From contig CBDCUW010000004.1 in NCBI GenBank assembly GCA_965222745.1, positions 1,426,001-1,490,000 on the forward strand: a stretch of DNA of 64,000 nucleotides, written 5' to 3'. The DNA comes from CBDCUW01 sp965222745. Lineage in GTDB: Bacteria > Planctomycetota > Planctomycetia > Pirellulales > Pirellulaceae. Of the stretch, positions 1 through 8,780 are shown piece after piece. The notes under the pieces were generated by a model. It did not search any database and was not told the origin of the DNA. It worked only from the letters and a program-made list of their open reading frames with translations. The translations under genes and the position numbers were made by a program. Every line of letters begins with the position of its first letter. Positions within the stretch are counted from its first letter, which is position 1.

Positions 1-354
1 GCAGCTGGACAAACCGGTTTGGAACGGGCAACCGGCGAATTGGTTTTCATTCAAGAGTCCGACACGTTGGTACGCATCGAAGACATGCGGCGATTGTATC
101 GGATGAGCGAAGATCAATCGGTCATCGCCGCTCGAGCCGAAAGCGTTCCGCGCCCGGTGTCGGGAGCACTGCTGCGGCGACTGCGTGCTTGGGGCACCAA
201 CGCGGACAAACAGATCGACCAGCCGCAAGCGGGGCAAAAATCGAGCTTGCAGATGATTCGGCGTCCGCATCTGCAACGCCTCGCCGCGCCGGACGGAAAG
301 AACTATCGACTGCAGGGAGAGACGCTTCATTCCACCACGGTCGAATCGGCCTGA
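1..354 (+). CDS. C-terminal part of an unidentified protein
   Basis: The reading frame is open from the first base of the window and ends at a TGA at 352-354, so the true start lies upstream. The visible 117 residues are hydrophilic and rich in Arg and Gln, with no membrane segment or motif I recognise. The gene converges on the substrate-binding lipoprotein at 374, leaving only 19 bases between the two stop codons. No function can be proposed. The coding call rests on the long open frame and codon use like its neighbours. Confidence 0.55.
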   Translation, partial: AAGQTGLERATGELVFIQESDTLVRIEDMRRLYRMSEDQSVIAARAESVPRPVSGALLRRLRAWGTNADKQIDQPQAGQKSSLQMIRRPHLQRLAAPDGKNYRLQGETLHSTTVESA

Positions 355-373
355 TCACGACACGGTTGGCAGC

Positions 374-1450
374 CTACTGGCTAAATATCTTTTTCAGCTC
401 GTCCGACCAGTCCTCCCAATCGTTGGCCGCGTCCTCGAAGTTCACCCTCATCCAACGAATCGGCTGTTCGGGTAAAACTCGGGGTGGAAACTTGCTTTTG
501 CGGCTGATCGGAAGTTGGCTACTGTCGCCCATCGCCAGCCGGTCTTCGATTTCGGGGCGAACCAGAAAATCGGCCAATCGCCCAGCGGCAACGGTATGGG
601 GTGCGTTCTTGATCACCGCAATCGTGTTGGGAATCCGCAACGTTCCCGGCTGATCGGGTAGTTGATCCGGAAAAATGATTGCCACCGGCCGGCCCGCATC
701 CTTTTCGATGATCGCGTCATCGGTATCGGTCAGTCCCCAAGCGATCTCTCCCGCCGCCACTGCCAAGGCGACTTGTTTGTTGCCCGACAAAATGACGGCG
801 TTGTCGCGAATCTGTTTCAACTGCTCGATCACTTCCTGGCGGCCATTGGTCTCACGCAAGACCGCAAAATGGGTTGCCGTCGTTCCAAACAGGGGTCGAG
901 CCATCGCGCAGTTTTTTGCCCAGCGCGGATCGACGAGTTCAGCGACCGATCGTGGATAGCTGTCGGAGTCCTGGAGCAAATCGGTGTTCACGATCAGCAC
1001 CCTGGCCCGCGCTGCAAACCCACACCAGGTACCGTCGCTGGCGATCATGTCGGTCGGCCAACCCGGTTCGACATTCCAATCTCGCGATTGAAGGAGTCCC
1101 AGCTTTTGCAGCCGCACCGTATGAATGATCTCATTGTTCCAGAAAAGGTCGCATACCGGTTTTTCTTCTTCGGCAATGATCCGGCTGACCAGCCCCACCG
1201 TCTTGGTCGACTCGACATCGAATTTCGGAATCACCCCCGTTTCGTGGTCCGTGTGCCGCTCAAACGCATCCAAAATGGGCGCGGCAAACTCCTGGTCCAA
1301 CGCCGAATAGACCACCACATCGCTTTCGGCGCGGCTCACGCAACCGGCGGCGCAGACAACCAGTAAAATCGCCGGCATCCAGACAGTGCGGCGGAGGATC
1401 GGTTTCAAGTTAGAATGTGAGAATGAATCGAACACGGATCGTCTTTCCAT
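374..1450 (-). CDS. Periplasmic substrate-binding lipoprotein (iron/sulfate-type ABC family)
   Basis: The protein resembles family 1 extracellular solute-binding proteins of the Fe3+-binding type. It has the early strand DVVVYSALDQEFAAPIL, the segment CDLFWNNEI and later GLTDTDDAI, and its length (about 340 mature residues) fits. A hydrophobic signal ending in AAGC suggests a lipoprotein. The ATG at 1450 overlaps the 5' end of the divergent gene at 1423. A TTG at 1408 would give a more typical lipoprotein signal (KPILRR then the hydrophobic core) and is a good alternative; the internal ATG at 1378 would remove the positive n-region. No permease or ATPase gene is nearby, so it looks like an orphan binding protein. 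The ligand cannot be read from the sequence. Confidence 0.8.
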   Translation of the reverse strand: MERRSVFDSFSHSNLKPILRRTVWMPAILLVVCAAGCVSRAESDVVVYSALDQEFAAPILDAFERHTDHETGVIPKFDVESTKTVGLVSRIIAEEEKPVCDLFWNNEIIHTVRLQKLGLLQSRDWNVEPGWPTDMIASDGTWCGFAARARVLIVNTDLLQDSDSYPRSVAELVDPRWAKNCAMARPLFGTTATHFAVLRETNGRQEVIEQLKQIRDNAVILSGNKQVALAVAAGEIAWGLTDTDDAIIEKDAGRPVAIIFPDQLPDQPGTLRIPNTIAVIKNAPHTVAAGRLADFLVRPEIEDRLAMGDSSQLPISRKSKFPPRVLPEQPIRWMRVNFEDAANDWEDWSDELKKIFSQ

Positions 1451-2682
1451 TTTTTTTATTCGTTGCAGCGCCTGTGATCACCGGTGCCGCCGATGACCTG
1501 GTCACGCGCAGCGGCAGGTATATCGAACTGACCACCGATCTTTCGTCAGCGGCTGAAACCGAAACGCTGGTGGCCTCTTTCGACGCCGCCGTGGGGCAGT
1601 GGGTCGAGTTTTGGGAGCTTTCTGACGACGCGCTGGCCGACTGGAAAGTCAAAGCCTACATCATACGCGACAAGGAACGTTTCCGGCGCCAGGGTTTGAT
1701 CCCCAATCACATTCCCGATTTTCCGTTCGGTTATGCCCACGGAAACACAGTGTGGGTACTTGCCCAGCAAAGTGAATACTACACGCGACACTTGCTGTTG
1801 CATGAAGGAGTCCATTCGCTGGCCTTCTTCCATTTCGGCGGCGCCGGTCCGACCTGGTTCATGGAGGGGACGGCGGAAATGTTGGCGGTCCACCGGGGAC
1901 AAGGGGCAGCGACCAAGATCAACCAGATTCCCCGCAACCGAACCGATGTGCCCTATTGGGGGCGATTCAAGCTGATCAAAGAGCTGCGCAAGGAAGGTCG
2001 CGTGCCGACGATCGAAACGGTGATGCGTTACCGGCCAACGTTGACCGGCAACGTGGAAACGTACGGATGGAGCTGGGCAGCGGCGATGTTGTTTCATGCT
2101 TACCCGGAGTATCACGAAGCCTTTTTTGCGGCAGCCAAAAACGGAAGTGACGGGCCCGACTTCAACCAACAGCTCTATCGGCAAATCGGCCAAAGGAAGT
2201 GGCCCGTTGTGGCAGCGCGCTGGCGAGTGATGTGCGATGACCTGGATTACGGATTCGACTGGTCGCATCAACGTCTCGCGATCTCCGAAAACGATCCTCC
2301 CTGGGACGGAAAAACGATCGACGCCATGATCGACGCCCGCCGCGGTTGGCAATCGACCGGTGTCCGATTCGCACCCGGAACCAAACTGACCCTTCAAGGT
2401 ACCGGAGAAGTGATCCTGGACACTCAGCCGAAGCCATGGATTTCTCAGCCCCCCGGCGTCACGATCAAGTACCACCGCGGCCGCCCGCTGGGACAGTTGC
2501 TGGCCTGTGTGTTGCCCAACGCAACACCCCGCGGACAACGACTTGCTCCGCTGAAAATCTTTTCGGTTGAAAAAGAAACGGAAATCCAAATCGACCAACA
2601 CTGCTGGTTATTGTTCCGTGTCAACGATGCCGTCGATGCGCGGGGCAACAACCAAGGAGCCTACCAGCTAACCATTCGCTAG
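1423..2682 (+). CDS. Secreted gluzincin-type metallopeptidase-like protein (DUF1570-like)
   Basis: The 419-residue protein starts with a signal peptide (hydrophobic core FPFFLFVAAPVITGA) and carries HEGVH at residues 127-131, followed by FMEGTAE, whose Glu at about 148 lies at the distance expected of the third zinc ligand in gluzincins. The context matches planctomycete DUF1570 / peptidase-MA-like proteins. The C-terminal 150 residues have no recognised motif and may be a beta-rich binding region. A GTG at 1417 is an alternative start two codons upstream. The gene is divergent from the substrate-binding lipoprotein with almost no spacer, so their promoters must overlap coding sequence. Substrate unknown. 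Confidence 0.8.
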   Translation: MNRTRIVFPFFLFVAAPVITGAADDLVTRSGRYIELTTDLSSAAETETLVASFDAAVGQWVEFWELSDDALADWKVKAYIIRDKERFRRQGLIPNHIPDFPFGYAHGNTVWVLAQQSEYYTRHLLLHEGVHSLAFFHFGGAGPTWFMEGTAEMLAVHRGQGAATKINQIPRNRTDVPYWGRFKLIKELRKEGRVPTIETVMRYRPTLTGNVETYGWSWAAAMLFHAYPEYHEAFFAAAKNGSDGPDFNQQLYRQIGQRKWPVVAARWRVMCDDLDYGFDWSHQRLAISENDPPWDGKTIDAMIDARRGWQSTGVRFAPGTKLTLQGTGEVILDTQPKPWISQPPGVTIKYHRGRPLGQLLACVLPNATPRGQRLAPLKIFSVEKETEIQIDQHCWLLFRVNDAVDARGNNQGAYQLTIR

Positions 2683-2695
2683 CTCAGGAGAGTCG

Positions 2696-4885
2696 TTACG
2701 ATTCCAATCGCATGCCGCCGGCGCTTCGTACCAGTGCCACACGTTCCAGCGATCCAATGAATCGCTCGGTGCGCTCAAAAAATTCGTCTTCTTTTCCTGG
2801 TTCGGGAGTTTGCAACCCCAAAAACACGAAGGCGGCATCGCGGCTGGTTGTCTGGATGGCCGAGGCGGGATCGTTGGAAACGACGACCTTGGTGGTTCCC
2901 TTGATGCGCGCCTCTTTCAACAGCTTGTCCAAGTGGGCGCGGACTTCGTCGATCCCGGCCTGGTTGTCGACCACGCGCAGCAAACGCAGTTTTCTTCCCT
3001 GCCACTGCGGGTGGTCGAGAATCAAGTGGGCCAGCAGCACCATCAATTCACCGTTGGCGCGCCCCCGCCACCAAACATCGACGGTGCCGCTGGGCGCCGA
3101 CCAATCGTCTTCCGGTTCGTCGGTGCGGCGCAAAACAACGACACTTCGGCCAAGAGCTTCCAGGTTTCTTAGCAACCCGGAAAAGACTCGCATTCGATCG
3201 GCCGTCAACGGGCAACCCAGCAGCACGATGTTGGGTCGCAGACGCCCCAATCCTTGGCACTGAACGAGCGCTTCGACACCGGTAACGTAATCGGTGGAAA
3301 CGACCACCGCAGGAAAGGCGCTCAGCTTGTTTTCCTTGATCATGGCGTGCAGAATTTTTTCCTGCGAAACGCGGCGCTGATGCCGGTCATCCAGTTCGCC
3401 GGGAATCACTTGCCCCAACGTCAGGACCCCCGTGTCAGAGCTCAGCCAACTGCCGAACACGACCAGGTAAAGGCGGCTAAAACCGGTTCCGCTAAGCGCC
3501 AGCACAAACGGCCGCCAGTTCTTGGGATGGTACAGCTCGTCTTCCAGTTTCATGAGGTTGCGGCGAGTTCTTTCAAACAACAATCCGCTTTGCAAATTGC
3601 CCCAATCCGCTGACAGTTCGACTCGCGACAGGTACCAGTGCATCGCTACCACGATTCCCGATGCCATGATCGCCCACCGCCAATCGATCAACATCATCAC
3701 CGCCGCGCAGCCAACGGCGCCGGCCAGAGACGTCGACCAGTGACAATATTTGAATTGAGGCCGGTAGCTTGGGTTCTTGGTAATCGATTCGTAGAAAGTC
3801 GCCAGGTTCAACAGGCCGTAGGTGACCAGAAAAGCCATCGTGATCAGCGGCGCGATCGTGTTCAGATCGGCCAACACGATCCCGGCTTCGGAAATCAGAA
3901 ACGTGGTCAGGATCGCTCGCCGCGGTTCGCGATTTTTTCCCGATCCCACTCCCAGCGGTTGCAGAGTTCGAAACAGGCGATCGCGGGCAAGCGACTGAAG
4001 AATACGGGGTGCTCCCATCATGCTGCCTAGCGCCGAGGAGATCGTGGCGGCGAACACACCGGCAGCGATCATTGCCGGCAAAATCGCAATGTCGGCAAGG
4101 ATCAACGTATCGTCGATCAAAGCTTCGCGGCTGCGCGATCCGCCCATCAGGATCGCTTGGCTGGCGTAGACCAACCCGGTGACGAAAACGGCCGCCAACG
4201 TACCGCGGGGAATGGATCGGGCCGGTTCACGCAGGTCGCCTGACATGTTCGCGCCGGCCATGATTCCCGTCACGGCAGGAAAAAAGAGGGCGAACATCGT
4301 CCAGAATGTTTCGCCGCCTGAAAAGCTGGGACCGGCATTGGCCGCCAACAGGTTGGGATCGAAGGACCGCAGCGCCCCCAGGTAAAACGACAACAACGAC
4401 GCGATCACCGTGGCCAGAATGGCAAACTGTATCTTCAACGTCCAACCGGCACCGATCGCCACACAGGCAAAGACTGCGACATTGGTGATCGTGGCGACGA
4501 CGGTTGGCGAAGTGCCCTCGGGCAGGTAAACCAACATCGCTTCGGTAAAACCGATCACGTACAGGGCCACCGACAGAGCCTGGGCCGCAAAAAAAAGCAG
4601 CCCAATCGCTCCACCAAATTCGGGGCCAAGGCTGCGGCTGATCAAGAAATAGGCGCCGCCTCCTTCGACTCGCGTGTTGGTGGCGATCGCCGACAGCGAC
4701 AACGAGGTCAACACGGTGATCAGCTTGCTGGCCAAGACGATCAGCAGCGCCGCCCACACCCCCGCTTGACCGACCACAAAGCCAAATCGCAGGAACATGA
4801 TCACGCCCAGGATGGTCAACACACAGGGTGTGAAGACGCCCGCAAACGTTCCGAATCGATTTCCTTCAGCGGAATCTTGGCTCAT
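2696..4885 (-). CDS. Cation-chloride cotransporter-like permease (SLC12/APC superfamily)
   Basis: The 729-residue protein begins with FGTFAGVFTPCVLTILG and FLRFGFVVGQAG, the first transmembrane helix of Na-K-Cl cotransporter relatives, followed by GGGAYFLISRSLGPEFGG and about twelve hydrophobic segments up to residue ~410. The C-terminal ~300 residues are soluble and resemble the cytosolic regulatory half of the SLC12 family. I chose the ATG at 4885; a TTG one codon upstream is possible. The likely role is coupled inorganic ion transport across the inner membrane. It converges on the gluzincin gene with 13 bases between stops. The transported ions cannot be assigned from sequence alone. Confidence 0.85.
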   Translation of the reverse strand: MSQDSAEGNRFGTFAGVFTPCVLTILGVIMFLRFGFVVGQAGVWAALLIVLASKLITVLTSLSLSAIATNTRVEGGGAYFLISRSLGPEFGGAIGLLFFAAQALSVALYVIGFTEAMLVYLPEGTSPTVVATITNVAVFACVAIGAGWTLKIQFAILATVIASLLSFYLGALRSFDPNLLAANAGPSFSGGETFWTMFALFFPAVTGIMAGANMSGDLREPARSIPRGTLAAVFVTGLVYASQAILMGGSRSREALIDDTLILADIAILPAMIAAGVFAATISSALGSMMGAPRILQSLARDRLFRTLQPLGVGSGKNREPRRAILTTFLISEAGIVLADLNTIAPLITMAFLVTYGLLNLATFYESITKNPSYRPQFKYCHWSTSLAGAVGCAAVMMLIDWRWAIMASGIVVAMHWYLSRVELSADWGNLQSGLLFERTRRNLMKLEDELYHPKNWRPFVLALSGTGFSRLYLVVFGSWLSSDTGVLTLGQVIPGELDDRHQRRVSQEKILHAMIKENKLSAFPAVVVSTDYVTGVEALVQCQGLGRLRPNIVLLGCPLTADRMRVFSGLLRNLEALGRSVVVLRRTDEPEDDWSAPSGTVDVWWRGRANGELMVLLAHLILDHPQWQGRKLRLLRVVDNQAGIDEVRAHLDKLLKEARIKGTTKVVVSNDPASAIQTTSRDAAFVFLGLQTPEPGKEDEFFERTERFIGSLERVALVRSAGGMRLES

Positions 4886-5011
4886 CAAAGCATGCCGTCC
4901 TGGCGCGAGGTTGATTGCCGGGTGGTCGCGGCAGTCTACCAGAAGGCGACGGCCATCGTAGCGCGGCGGTCCCCGCCGCCATTCACGACCGGGACGGTCG
5001 TACTACAGTCG

Positions 5012-5845
5012 TCAGCTTGCCGGTTCGAGCCCGGCGTCTCGCGGCGTGAAGTGAAAGTTATTGCTTTGCGAGAAGAACTCGATCGGGTTTTCGTAGACCA
5101 CTTTGCGAATCAACGATTCGCTGAGTCCCCGGCGTCGCATCTCGAAAATCAAGTCGGGAACCGCCGTCGGTTTGCTCGGCCCCCAATCGCCCGCCGAATT
5201 GGCAAGCAATCGTTCGCCGCCGTACGTCTCGATCATGTCGACCGCCCGTTCCGGAGTGCACTTGGTCACCGGATACAGCGTCATCCCCGCCCAGAATCCT
5301 CGCTCCAGCACGCCCTCGATGGTGTGCTCTTCGACATGATCGACAAGGACCTTGGTGCGATCGATCCTGGAATCGTCACACAACATGTCCAGGATCATCT
5401 GTGTTCCCTGGTACTTGTCTTCCAAGTGAGGCGTGTGGATCAAGATCGGTTGATCGTGCTGGATCGCCAGATCCATGTGTTCCAAAAAGATCGTTGCTTC
5501 GTTCTTGGTGTTTTTATTCAACCCGATTTCGCCGATCCCCAGCACATTGGGACGCTGCAGAAATTCGGGAATCATCGCGATCACTTCACGAGACAACGAA
5601 ACGTTTTCGGCTTCCTTGGCATTGATGCACAGCCAGGTGAAATGCTGAATTCCGAATTGCGCCGCGCGACGCGGTTCGACATCGGTCAGTTGATGAAAGT
5701 AATCTCGAAACCCGTCGACACTGCCGCGGTCGAACCCCGCCCAGAAGGCCGGTTCACTCATCGCCACACAACCCATTCGGGCAAGCGTCGCGTAATCGTC
5801 CGTGGTACGAGAAACCATGTGAATGTGAGGGTCGATGTAGTCCAT
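5012..5845 (-). CDS. TatD-like metal-dependent hydrolase
   Basis: The protein opens with MDYIDPHIHM, giving the HxH metal site of amidohydrolase-fold TIM barrels. It continues with GIGEIGLNKNT (bridging Glu), ILIHTPH, VDHVEEHT and LANSAGDWG, the sites in order expected for TatD-like enzymes. At 277 residues it is of normal size. The start at 5845 is placed immediately before the HxH strand; an in-frame ATG-led extension to 5926 adds 27 residues without family character. It resembles the TatD-type (EboB-like) group of predicted TIM-barrel hydrolases, but no other ebo genes are visible. The substrate is unknown. A small gene lies 56 bases upstream in the same direction and may be cotranscribed. 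Confidence 0.8.
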   Translation of the reverse strand: MDYIDPHIHMVSRTTDDYATLARMGCVAMSEPAFWAGFDRGSVDGFRDYFHQLTDVEPRRAAQFGIQHFTWLCINAKEAENVSLSREVIAMIPEFLQRPNVLGIGEIGLNKNTKNEATIFLEHMDLAIQHDQPILIHTPHLEDKYQGTQMILDMLCDDSRIDRTKVLVDHVEEHTIEGVLERGFWAGMTLYPVTKCTPERAVDMIETYGGERLLANSAGDWGPSKPTAVPDLIFEMRRRGLSESLIRKVVYENPIEFFSQSNNFHFTPRDAGLEPAS

Positions 5846-5901
5846 GACAGCTTCAAAACCGGCGGGATAAAATCGGGAAAGGGATGGTTGGAATTGGATG
5901 C

Positions 5902-6174
5902 TTAAATCTGCATCGTCTGCCGCCACTGCGGCTGGTACTCGCGCGAAAACAATCGCTGCAATCGCTCGGCTCGGTCGGGTCCCTCGCTGAGCAAAATCCG
6001 TATCGCGTCATCCAATTTCGCCCGCCGCAAACCCGCTTGCTGGTCAAGCGGCTGTCCGTCGTCGGCAGAGCGATCGATACGATCAAGGGTCGCAGCAACT
6101 TCCAACAGTTTGGCCCGCACCTCCAGGAACGTTTCATCCAAAATCGTGTTGGCGTTTCTTGGTGTTGATGACAT
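5902..6174 (-). CDS. Small hypothetical protein
   Basis: A 90-residue, charged, predicted helical protein with no membrane segment or recognised motif. It starts with ATG at 6174 and ends 56 bases before the TatD-like gene on the same strand, so the two could form a short operon. Its heptad-like pattern of Leu and Ile (residues 17-65) suggests a helical bundle or coiled coil. No function is proposed. Confidence 0.5.
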   Translation of the reverse strand: MSSTPRNANTILDETFLEVRAKLLEVAATLDRIDRSADDGQPLDQQAGLRRAKLDDAIRILLSEGPDRAERLQRLFSREYQPQWRQTMQI

Positions 6175-6487
6175 CGTATTGCGTCGGGATGTTGGCGGTC
6201 GAACGAGTGTGCAAGGTTTTCCATTATAGAGCTAGCGGTGAAACGTTTCAGCGAAAAAGCAATTGCCTCTCGGCGAGGCCTTTCCCTGGAATCCCCGCTT
6301 GTTGGGGGACGCAAATTTCGACCGTGCCGATTGTGACGATTGCGTTGCCCCTACTTTCGGAAATGCGAAGCCGAATCGGGCGGCGGGATCGAGCTGGTAT
6401 CGGGGGGAAAGCTACGTTTTTCTCAATGACGCGGAGATCGGTGGATGCTGATTCATCGATCGAGATCCACACCAATGCGATAGCTCG
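6175..6487. other. Intergenic region between divergent genes
   Basis: About 310 bases separate the small minus-strand gene and the HEAT-repeat gene. Open frames cross it, but none has a convincing start or protein-like composition. It presumably holds divergent promoters; I see no clear hairpin or operator. Confidence 0.4.
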
Positions 6488-8029
6488 ATGCAAGGCCTCA
6501 CACTCACCTTCGACACGCTTGGGAAAACGCGCAACGAGGCAGCCGTGGAGGTGTTGCTTGCTGCGCTTTGGTGCGACGATGCGAAAACTCGCGGCCGCGC
6601 CCTTTCGACCCTGCTTTGCCGCACCGAAGCACGTGCTTGCCAAAAGGTGCTGGCCGGATGGGATCGGTTGCAGGCGGAAGAGCTGCACGCCTTGAAGCAG
6701 AAAAAAAATTGGATGGCCGCGACGATCGAGCAGGCCCTTGTACAAGGCGGCCAGGACGTGGCACGAGCCATCCGTGCGGCCCGGTCACTGGAACTGACGG
6801 CCGTGATTGGTCAGCTGGTGATGCTGGCCGAATCGAGCGGGTCCAGGCCGATTCGTACGCTCGCCTCGGACGCGATCCTCGATATCGCCAGACCGCTTGG
6901 ACGCGAGGCCCGTGCCGATCGCGATCAGCCAACCGTTCGGAGTCCCGTGCTGGCACGGCTCGCCGATTCGGTGCGCCGTTTTTCGATGCACCACAACGAA
7001 AAACTGGTCGACGCGTTTCTGCTGGTCGCCACTTGGGGAGATGGCGATTTCCGTCAACTGATCAGCGAAAATTCTCCGCAACGAGATTTGATCTTCAAGC
7101 GGCTTGATGAAAGCCCCTGTGACAGCGTGAACGAACTGCTGGCCGGCTTCATTCGCCGCCGCCGCATCCCCGATCGAATCGCTCCGATCATCAAAAATCG
7201 CCAGCATAAAAACTTTCGTGATGCATTGTTGGTCACCATCGGCAACGAACCGTCGGCGACCGCGCTGCGAAACTTGCGAGAAATTGGATTGCCCGATTGT
7301 TGCCAGGGTGGCGAGACTCTGATGCGCGAACTGCCACCGCAGTGCCGCGCCGCGATGGCCCATCTTTCCACCGCGACCGAAAGCGACTTGCTCCGTAACC
7401 TGCATGTCGTGGCGACGGCAGCCGAATATGGCGGCCCCGGTTGCGAAGCGGCGGCAGCGGTCTGCTTCACCCGTTCGGAAGTGCCCGATATCGACACTTG
7501 GATGCGCGCGGCATTGCCAGTTGCCGACGGCGACCAAACCACGATCGCCGCCAACGAAAACGCCCGGCTGCTTCAGCGCCTGATTCATCTGCTGGATCAC
7601 CCCGAAGCAGCACTTGTGCGAGGCGTACGGCGAATTCTCGGTCCCTTGCATACCGAGGAAATGCTTCATCATCTTGAATCGCTTCGTCCCCGCAGCCGAC
7701 GCAAGTTGGGGCAGATCATCACGATCATCGACCCCGATGCCCTCGACCGCGTTCGCGATGCGCTGCGTCACCCGGTGCTGGGCAATCGGCTGGCCGCGAT
7801 CGCTGCGGCCGACGCGCTGGCCTTGGTTGATCTGCTTTCCGATTCGTTTGAGCGTATCTCGCGGCAAGATCACCAGGAAGCTCGGATTCGCGCCGCCGAA
7901 GCGATGTCGGAAGCAACCGGCCAGCAGACACTGGCGCTGCTGCGCGAAATGGTCGACCTGCCAGAAAGTCCCGTTCGCGATGCCGCGATCGCCGCACTGG
8001 GCCGGCGCCAAACGGTCACCACCGGTTAA
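6488..8029 (+). CDS. HEAT-repeat-like helical protein
   Basis: A 513-residue protein made almost entirely of alternating short helices with Ala/Leu/Arg-rich repeats, for example EAAVEVLLAAL near the start and RDAAIAALGRR at the end, typical of HEAT/armadillo-like solenoids. There is no signal peptide, so a cytosolic scaffold role is likely. The ATG at 6488 is the only good start in the open frame, which begins at 6452; an N-terminal truncation cannot be excluded because the repeat character begins at once. The gene is followed after 20 bases by a small membrane protein, suggesting an operon. Confidence 0.7.
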   Translation: MQGLTLTFDTLGKTRNEAAVEVLLAALWCDDAKTRGRALSTLLCRTEARACQKVLAGWDRLQAEELHALKQKKNWMAATIEQALVQGGQDVARAIRAARSLELTAVIGQLVMLAESSGSRPIRTLASDAILDIARPLGREARADRDQPTVRSPVLARLADSVRRFSMHHNEKLVDAFLLVATWGDGDFRQLISENSPQRDLIFKRLDESPCDSVNELLAGFIRRRRIPDRIAPIIKNRQHKNFRDALLVTIGNEPSATALRNLREIGLPDCCQGGETLMRELPPQCRAAMAHLSTATESDLLRNLHVVATAAEYGGPGCEAAAAVCFTRSEVPDIDTWMRAALPVADGDQTTIAANENARLLQRLIHLLDHPEAALVRGVRRILGPLHTEEMLHHLESLRPRSRRKLGQIITIIDPDALDRVRDALRHPVLGNRLAAIAAADALALVDLLSDSFERISRQDHQEARIRAAEAMSEATGQQTLALLREMVDLPESPVRDAAIAALGRRQTVTTG

Positions 8030-8049
8030 CCAAGTTCGGGAAGGTCCAA

Positions 8050-8463
8050 ATGTTCTCGTTGCTGCCGAATCTGTTCGCCGAAACCCACATGGCGGAAGTC
8101 AGCCTTCAGTACCGCGAAGATGTCGCAACCGGCGGCGCGTCGGGGCTGTGGTACCTGTTGATTCCCGTTGCCCTGGTTGCCGTCGGCGTGATCATCTACA
8201 AAATCGTCGACCGACCGCCAGCCATCGTGAATACACCGCAAGGGATGTTGCATGAATTGTGCAAGGTTCACGGAGTCAGCACGGCAGGCCGAAAGCTGCT
8301 CGAACGAATCACCGAGGAGGCCGAATTGGAACACCCAGCAACGGTGTTTCTAGGCCGCAGCCAATTTGAATCGGCCGTCGAACAGGCGGGCAAGCATATC
8401 AAGTACCGCCGCGCCGACCACAATACCCTCGGCTCCCTGCGCCGACGGTTGTTCACCGCTTGA
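8050..8463 (+). CDS. Small membrane protein of unknown function
   Basis: A 137-residue protein with one clear transmembrane helix (LWYLLIPVALVAVGVIIYKI, around residues 37-56) and a soluble C-terminal domain of about 80 residues. A GGAAGG-type ribosome binding site lies just upstream of the ATG. It follows the HEAT-repeat gene by 20 bases in the same direction. The C-terminal part has an ordered helical pattern but no family I can name. Similar small membrane proteins occur near flagellar or secretion genes in planctomycetes, but nothing here supports that assignment. Confidence 0.6.
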   Translation: MFSLLPNLFAETHMAEVSLQYREDVATGGASGLWYLLIPVALVAVGVIIYKIVDRPPAIVNTPQGMLHELCKVHGVSTAGRKLLERITEEAELEHPATVFLGRSQFESAVEQAGKHIKYRRADHNTLGSLRRRLFTA

Positions 8464-8780
8464 ACCATCGCTCTTTTCGCGGCGAGCGTTATTTCAAAGT
8501 AGCGAAACTCATTTCAAGGCAGCAAAACTCGCCAAGAGTTTCGGCGTTGGCCAAATTCCGGAATCGCCGACTTGGGACAAGCTCGAGACAAGTCGGCCTA
8601 CAAAACTTGACTTTGCCGGCGGTATCTGCGACGTTGAAAGCCTTCGAGTGGAATGGAGGCTTTTGATCTTCTCATTTTCTTTTCTCCGCCGCTTCCACTC
8701 GCCGCGATTGGCCAGCAAAAAACGATGATTCGTTGTGAACTCGCAGCGGATCGTTCGCAATCAGCGACAAGGCGCTTGGG
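8464..8780. other. Intergenic region with a dispersed hairpin repeat
   Basis: This 317-base gap precedes the vWA gene. It contains a hairpin at 8566-8597 that shares both arms with another copy at 33228-33248. Otherwise I see no gene, only AT-richer patches near 8680-8720 that could hold the promoter of the vWA gene. Confidence 0.5.
8566..8597. repeat. Dispersed palindromic repeat, long-loop copy
   Basis: Perfect 9-base arms GCCGACTTG and CAAGTCGGC flank a 14-base loop. The same arms with a 3-base loop occur at 33228-33248. Both copies are in intergenic DNA, which fits a REP-like dispersed element or a transcript-end hairpin. Confidence 0.6.

Noticed and set aside
5012..5845. Ebo prenyl-metabolite cluster
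   Set aside because: Only the TatD-like hydrolase resembles EboB; the UbiA-like, dehydroquinate-synthase-like and EboA/E/F genes are absent.
6159..6695. 178-codon plus-strand frame before the HEAT-repeat gene
   Set aside because: It overlaps the HEAT gene in another frame, has Arg/Ser-rich non-protein-like composition and no homologous pattern.
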